DNA of 64,000 bases from Corynebacterium heidelbergense. Its GTDB lineage: Bacteria; Actinomycetota; Actinomycetes; Mycobacteriales; Mycobacteriaceae. Positions 61,308 to 64,000 of the stretch are shown here, in pieces. The notes beneath the pieces were generated by a model. It ran no database searches, was not told where the DNA came from, and saw nothing but the letters and a program-made list of their open reading frames with translations. Within the stretch, counting starts at the first letter, position 1. Each line of letters starts with the position of its first letter. The stretch spans positions 1,612,001 through 1,676,000 of the forward strand of contig NZ_CP063191.1 of the NCBI RefSeq assembly GCF_028609845.1. The letters run 5' to 3'. Both the position numbers and the translations under genes were made by a program.

Positions 61308-61460
61308 ATGACCGCCATAGCAATTGCCATGATGGCCCTATTCATTGTCGTCATTTGGGGTGGGCTTGTTGTCAGTAGCATTTTACTGGCCCGCACCTCT
61401 GATGATCAGACTGGTGAATTGGGAACCACCCCAGGAACGGACGACGCCTCACTAATCTAG
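61308..61460 (+). CDS. metS: MetS, small subunit of the methionine importer
   Basis: A 50-residue single-pass membrane protein (AIAIAMMALFIVVIWGGLVV) with a polar acidic C-terminus, starting two bases after the metP stop. The length, topology and neighbour match MetS of C. glutamicum. It is co-transcribed with metP. Confidence 0.85.
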   Translation: MTAIAIAMMALFIVVIWGGLVVSSILLARTSDDQTGELGTTPGTDDASLI

Positions 61461-61600
61461 TCGCCTCCCTGTCCCAAGGGACACAGCCCCGCCCCTCGCG
61501 GCGACATCACCGCCCCATCCCCAGAGGAATCGCTCTCCGGCCACTAAACGTCCCATCGCGGTTAACGGCGCCCAAAACTTTTAGGGCACAATGGACCCCG

Positions 61601-63172
61601 ATGAACGCTAAAGACTCAGGCCGCGAATCCCACGCCGCCGGAGCCGAGGGACATCGGGATTTCGCCGATTTCCTGACCGGCTCGGAACCCAACAATTCCG
61701 CCGCCTCTCTCCCAGACGCCCCCAACCCGATCCCCTCCGATGCGTACCCAGCAGCCACGGAGGCAGCCCCCGCCGTTCCAGCGGGCATCCCCTCCGACAC
61801 CGGCAGCGGGCCCAGCCACGAAAACCCCTCCACCGACACAGAGGAGCTCGTCGCCGCCTCCCTCACCGAGGATTCCGCTGAACCGGACGATGACACCCTG
61901 GAGAAGTCAGACGCCCACGGCCTCGGACCGGAGCTACGCGACCGTGCGGAGGTCATCGGCGCCGCCGGTCGATGGTTCGCCGGATGGTGCTTGCGTTTTC
62001 TCATCATCGCCATCGCGGGATACGTCTTCGCGATGGTGTGGAGCAAGCTGTGGGTCGGCATTCTGCCCGTGCTGCTGTCCATCATCGTCTGCACCGTCCT
62101 CTGGCCGGCGGTGCGCACCCTGCGCAGGGCAAAGCTACCTAACGCCCTGGCCGTGATCCTCACGATCCTCGGCTTCTTTGCCCTCATCGTCGGAGTGTTC
62201 ACCTGGATCAGCACCACCGCCGTGGACCAGGGCAAGCAACTAGTGGACCAGGGAGTGGACGGGGTCCGCAAACTGCAGGAGTTCCTGCAAGGTCCTCCGT
62301 TCAACATCCAGGACCGCCAGCTCAACAACGCCGTGGACCAGGGCGTGACGTGGATTCAGGGCCGCAGCGGCATGATTGCCTCGCAGGTAGCGGCGGGCGC
62401 ATCCGCAGCGACCTCCGTGGCCGTCACCCTTGTTGTGATGTTGGTGCTAACGTTCTTCTTCCTCAAGGACGGGGAGAAGTTCCTGCCCATGGTCCGGCGG
62501 GTGACCGGCCGGCGCGTGGGATGGCATCTTACGGAAGTTCTCACCCGCTGCTGGCAGACCCTCGGCGGCTTCATCCGCACCCAGGCGCTGGTCAGCTTCA
62601 TCGACGCCTTCTTCATCGGCGGCGGGCTCGTCCTCCTCGGCGTGCCGCTTGCCGGCGCGCTGGCCGTGCTGACCTTCTTCGCCGGCTTCATCCCCATGGT
62701 CGGGGCCTTCGTCGCCGGCACCCTGTCCGTGCTCATCGCCCTGGTAGCCAACGACGTCACCACCGCGCTGCTGGTCCTCCTGCTCGTCGTGGCCGTTCAA
62801 CAGCTCGAGGGCAACGTGCTGCAGCCCTGGCTGCAGGCCCGCGCGATGAACATTCACCCCGTTATCGTGCTCCTCTCCGTCACTATCGGCGGCACCCTCT
62901 TCGGCATCATTGGAGCCTTCCTCGCCGTGCCCGCCGCCGCGATGATCACCGTGGTCCTGCGCTACCTGGGTGATCTCACCGATCTATCCACCGGCGAGCG
63001 CACCACGAAGGACATCAATTTCGTCACCACCGCCGGGACCCTGTCCGGAGCCCAAAGCGAGCAGGCCGCCAAACGATGGCAAGCGCGCCGATCCACTTCG
63101 GGCGCGGGAAATTCTAAAGAGATAGGCGGTTTCGCCAGCCTCCTCAGCCATCGGCGGGACAACTCCAAGTAA
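61601..63172 (+). CDS. AI-2E family transporter (PerM-like)
   Basis: A 523-residue membrane protein. The first 120 residues are a disordered acidic extension; after that come about eight membrane segments. Family elements: LVIMLVLTFFFLKDG-like block (VMLVLTFFFLKDGEKF) near residue 290, GWHLTEVLTRCWQTLGGFIR, and GNVLQPWLQARAMNIHPVIV near 405. The family exports varied solutes; a quorum-signal role in this organism is not implied. Start ATG 61,601. Confidence 0.9.
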   Translation: MNAKDSGRESHAAGAEGHRDFADFLTGSEPNNSAASLPDAPNPIPSDAYPAATEAAPAVPAGIPSDTGSGPSHENPSTDTEELVAASLTEDSAEPDDDTLEKSDAHGLGPELRDRAEVIGAAGRWFAGWCLRFLIIAIAGYVFAMVWSKLWVGILPVLLSIIVCTVLWPAVRTLRRAKLPNALAVILTILGFFALIVGVFTWISTTAVDQGKQLVDQGVDGVRKLQEFLQGPPFNIQDRQLNNAVDQGVTWIQGRSGMIASQVAAGASAATSVAVTLVVMLVLTFFFLKDGEKFLPMVRRVTGRRVGWHLTEVLTRCWQTLGGFIRTQALVSFIDAFFIGGGLVLLGVPLAGALAVLTFFAGFIPMVGAFVAGTLSVLIALVANDVTTALLVLLLVVAVQQLEGNVLQPWLQARAMNIHPVIVLLSVTIGGTLFGIIGAFLAVPAAAMITVVLRYLGDLTDLSTGERTTKDINFVTTAGTLSGAQSEQAAKRWQARRSTSGAGNSKEIGGFASLLSHRRDNSK

Positions 63173-63183
63173 CATTGCCTCCC

Positions 63184-64000
63184 ATGTCAGCTACGTCTCA
63201 CTCTCGCCGAGGTGCCGCCCACGGGTCCGTTTCCCGTCGCGGACCCGCCGGGGAAAGTGTACGCGGCAAGCTCTTCCCCGTGTGGGCGCCCGTGTTGGTC
63301 ATGCTCGCCGTGATCATTACGGGGGTGGTGCTGGCGTGGAACACCGGGCAGACGCCGACCGCCTATTTCGTGATCTTCGCCGTCGCCGCGCTGGCCTGCA
63401 CCCTGTTGGTGGAACCACGCGGGCTCTTCCTCACCGTGGCCGCGCTGCCCTTGTACTTCTTTCTGGGATCCGTGGCCATCGGCATCATCGTGTCTTCCGG
63501 CTCCAAACGCGCGGTCGGCGGCAAGACGGGGGTGGTCATGGCCACCTATCCCGCGATCGTCCACTATTTGTGGCTGCTGTTCCCGTTGTTGCTGTGCATT
63601 CTTCTGGCATGGGCGCGGTGGTGGCTATACCGCGATAATTTGGCTCGACGCCAACACCGAGAGCGCGTCGCCCGGCAGCGCACAAAGGAAGCTAACTCCG
63701 CCAATGAGGAGAATGCTCGTCGCGTCCGGCACCGCCGGGAGGGTGCACGGGAGCCGCTGAACGCCTCCGCCGAAAAACCCCTGCGCGTTGCCCGGATACG
63801 CGAGGCCCAGTCCTCCCGGGAGACTACTGAGGCACCGGAACGTCGACTGCGAGCGAACCGGGATGCCCGGCGCAGCGGCCTCGGGACCGGCTCGGCGCCG
63901 AGCCGACAGTCCAGTCGGCGTGACAGTGCGGGAGCTACGGCGGTTCGCCGACCACGGCACGAGATGCCGGAGCGCGAATCGGGCGAGAGGCACGCGCGGG
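63184..64000 (+). CDS. DUF6542 membrane protein (C-terminus outside window)
   Basis: Open from the ATG at 63,184 to the window edge, at least 272 residues. A short basic N-terminus is followed by four hydrophobic segments between residues 30 and 145 (VWAPVLVMLAVIITGVVLAW, YFVIFAVAALACTLL, FLTVAALPLYFFLGSVAIGI, WLLFPLLLCILLAWA). A long Arg/Glu-rich cytoplasmic tail follows. In Corynebacterium a DUF6542 gene is commonly found close to ychF and xseA/xseB. Function unknown. Confidence 0.8.
   Translation, partial: MSATSHSRRGAAHGSVSRRGPAGESVRGKLFPVWAPVLVMLAVIITGVVLAWNTGQTPTAYFVIFAVAALACTLLVEPRGLFLTVAALPLYFFLGSVAIGIIVSSGSKRAVGGKTGVVMATYPAIVHYLWLLFPLLLCILLAWARWWLYRDNLARRQHRERVARQRTKEANSANEENARRVRHRREGAREPLNASAEKPLRVARIREAQSSRETTEAPERRLRANRDARRSGLGTGSAPSRQSSRRDSAGATAVRRPRHEMPERESGERHAR

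Overview
The window is high-GC actinobacterial DNA, most likely from Corynebacterium or a close relative. Evidence for this: a MetP/MetS amino-acid importer pair, a secreted cutinase-type esterase of the kind found in mycolic-acid bacteria, a DUF6542 membrane protein, and lipoproteins with actinobacterial signal peptides. No rRNA, CRISPR array or convincing tRNA was seen.

Region 1 (about 1-31,246) is most of a tailed (siphovirus-type) prophage that runs off the left edge. Reading leftward on the minus strand from the repressor switch (cI-like repressor with ImmA/IrrE peptidase to the right, cro-like gene to the left, four operator half-sites between) come the early genes: HTH proteins, YqaJ-type exonuclease, RecT-like annealase, SSB, a replication initiator with internal iterons, and a Holliday-junction resolvase. 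Next are plus-strand or terminator-bounded cargo genes (a Panacea-type toxin-antitoxin pair and a secreted protein), then the late operon: HNH, small and large terminase, portal, MuF-like protein, scaffold, capsid, head-tail connectors, major tail protein, frameshifted tail chaperones, tape measure and tail-tip proteins. Lysis genes are not in the window. A tyrosine integrase at 30,068-31,234 marks the right end.

Region 2 (about 31,268-44,056) is chromosomal: acyl-CoA dehydrogenase, two lipoproteins, a cutinase-like esterase, a DUF808 membrane protein, a patatin-like lipase, a DUF2236 oxygenase and a PlsC-type acyltransferase. There is also a persulfide-detoxification locus with a CstR-type repressor, a small Cys-rich protein, a persulfide dioxygenase-rhodanese with a frameshift, and a TauE/SafE exporter. 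The region ends with a decayed alginate-lyase-family lipoprotein gene.

Region 3 (44,057-58,226) is the most interesting part: a 14.2-kb integrative mobilizable element inserted into the last codons of the conserved GTPase gene ychF. The original ychF tail (codons for EFKFNV and stop) lies stranded at 44,042-44,068, and a 13-bp direct repeat marks both ends. The element carries an excisionase-like HTH protein, its own family-B DNA polymerase, a DUF3223 protein, MobC-like and relaxase proteins (the relaxase has a nested in-frame start), a large serine recombinase and a type III restriction-modification system. The methylase start codon overlaps the stop of the re-tailed ychF, so the host gene drives the R-M genes.

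Region 4 (58,180-64,000) returns to the chromosome: ychF, metP-metS, an AI-2E-family permease and a DUF6542 protein cut by the right edge.
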